Below the pieces are notes generated by a model. That model ran no database searches. It had not been told where the DNA came from and saw only the letters and a list, made by a program, of their open reading frames with translations. Below are positions 5,471 through 6,187 of a DNA stretch of 6,187 nt, in pieces. The stretch is from an uncultured bacterium (GTDB lineage Bacteria; Patescibacteriota; Minisyncoccia; CAIUEV01): the NCBI GenBank assembly GCA_903898335.1, contig CAIUEV010000132.1:1-6187 (forward strand), written 5' to 3'. The position numbers were made by a program, and so were the translations under genes. How positions within the stretch are numbered: position 1 is the first letter of the stretch; each line of letters starts with the position of its first letter.

Positions 5471-6076
5471 TTATTCTCTCCGTTCAAGAGCCTTCTTTAT
5501 GGTTAGCGGGTCGCCATAACTGATCATGTCTCCGCCATGAAATCCTCGGCCGAGACGAGAAATTTTCAAAGCGGGGAAGAGGGGCAAAATTATTTCCTTT
5601 ACCAGCTGGGCGGTAGCCTCGCCGGAAGAGGTAAAATCAGTGGCCAGAATAAGTTCTTTAACCGAATCTTCTTTGATGGATTTTTTTAAATTTTCGAGTC
5701 GAGCCTGAATGCTTTTGATTTTTTTTACATTGTGGTGGCCGGAGACTTCCTCGCCCAGAACAAAATAATTTCCCTTGAAATCGGAACTTTTTTCGATGAT
5801 GTCAACGGTGAAAGGGGAGACGGTTAAGCAAATGATTTCTTTGTCCCGGTCGGCGTCTCGGCAAAAATGGCAAAGCTCCTCATTAGCGAAGTAAAAACAT
5901 CGGCTGCAAAATCCAAAATCGGTAAAATCTGTCCATTCTTCGAGGAATTTTTTTCGATCTTCTTTGGGTTTTTTCCACCACCATTCAATAAATCGCTCCG
6001 CACCTTTTTCAGAAAAGGCGGGAGTTTTGGAAAGTATTTGAACTAATTGGTTTATTGATCGCGAAGAATTATCCAT
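5471..6076 (-). CDS. recR: Recombination mediator protein RecR
   Basis: RecR works with RecO (and RecF) to load RecA onto single-stranded DNA during repair. The 201-residue length is typical. Residues 8-30 occupy the place of the helix-hairpin-helix, but the usual LPGxGxKxAxR motif is degenerate (SKTPAFSEKGAERF). Next come a four-cysteine zinc finger, CSRC (57-60) and CHFC (69-72), a Toprim-like domain (about 80-175) with ICLTVSPFTVDIIE and NYFVLGEE, then SSGEATAQLV (150-159) and SRLGRGFHGGDMISYGDP (173-190) with LTIKKALERR at the end. The canonical Glu after ICVV and the SPLDGIGP segment are not conserved (LTVS and SGHHNVKK). The ATG at 6074-6076 gives the normal N-terminal length. It heads a minus-strand cluster with efp and the PEGA gene. 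Confidence 0.93.
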   Translation of the reverse strand: MDNSSRSINQLVQILSKTPAFSEKGAERFIEWWWKKPKEDRKKFLEEWTDFTDFGFCSRCFYFANEELCHFCRDADRDKEIICLTVSPFTVDIIEKSSDFKGNYFVLGEEVSGHHNVKKIKSIQARLENLKKSIKEDSVKELILATDFTSSGEATAQLVKEIILPLFPALKISRLGRGFHGGDMISYGDPLTIKKALERRE

Positions 6077-6119
6077 TTGAAAATTTTTACTGAAATTTAT
6101 GTTTTTTCAATCTTTTTCC

Positions 6120-6184
6120 ATGATAGAACAAAAATATTCTAAATGTCGAAAAAATCTATATTCAGCTTAATCGGACTTTGACAA
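6120..6184 (-). promoter_or_regulatory. Candidate promoters upstream of recR
   Basis: Two sigma-70-like pairs are visible on the minus strand. The nearer is TCGACA (6144-6149) and TATCAT (6120-6125) with an 18-base spacer, each hexamer matching consensus at 5 of 6. The farther is TTGTCA (6179-6184) and TATAGA (6155-6160), also with an 18-base spacer. A third possibility is TAAAAA seven bases before the recR ATG, with TTGAAA 15 bases further up, which would give a leaderless message. The short remaining sequence to the window edge shows no gene that I can support. Confidence 0.35.
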
Positions 6185-6187
6185 CCC

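Noticed and set aside
1..6187. Use of UGA as glycine or another recoded stop (as in Gracilibacteria/SR1)
   Set aside because: All genes end in TAA or TAG, which fits recoding superficially, but no in-frame TGA occurs in any of them and glycines use GGN codons. Seven stops are too few to read meaning into the absence of TGA.

Overview
The window looks like chromosomal, housekeeping-type DNA from a member of the Candidate Phyla Radiation (Patescibacteria, probably Parcubacteria-like). The grounds are indirect: moderately AT-rich sequence, no recognisable Shine-Dalgarno site before any start, a CofD/YvcK-like protein paired with an RtcB-like protein, a membrane-anchored PEGA/beta-propeller protein with an asparagine-rich linker, and divergent versions of RecR and EF-P. 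Glycine is read from ordinary GGN codons and tryptophan from TGG, so nothing points to recoding of UGA. No mobile element, CRISPR array or phage gene is visible.

Layout. Positions 1-44 hold the probable tail of an unidentified plus-strand gene. Positions 45-155 are AT-rich and hold no gene that I can support. A strong hairpin at 156-181 ends the minus-strand unit tRNA-Lys(UUU) (401-476) then rpmG (215-376). The 139-base gap at 477-615 is a divergent promoter region. From it the plus-strand pair yvcK (616-1611) and rtcB-like (1621-3111) reads rightwards with a 9-base gap. The pair meets, 6 bases away, a minus-strand cluster that reads recR (5471-6076), efp (4861-5421) and a PEGA-domain membrane protein (3118-4830). 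The last 111 bases, upstream of recR, hold candidate promoters only.

How the genes fit together. tRNA-Lys, L33 and EF-P serve translation, RecR serves recombinational repair, and YvcK is a nucleotide-sugar-binding regulator of carbon and cell-wall metabolism in other bacteria. The RtcB-like protein belongs to the RNA ligase/repair family, but several residues of the canonical active site are changed. The PEGA protein is probably an envelope protein facing outwards. The grouping looks like ordinary genome organisation and not one dedicated system. The most interesting points are the altered RtcB active site, an arginine at the tip of EF-P, the alternating x-Asn repeat in the PEGA protein, and promoter-like hexamers placed so close to start codons that leaderless mRNAs are possible.
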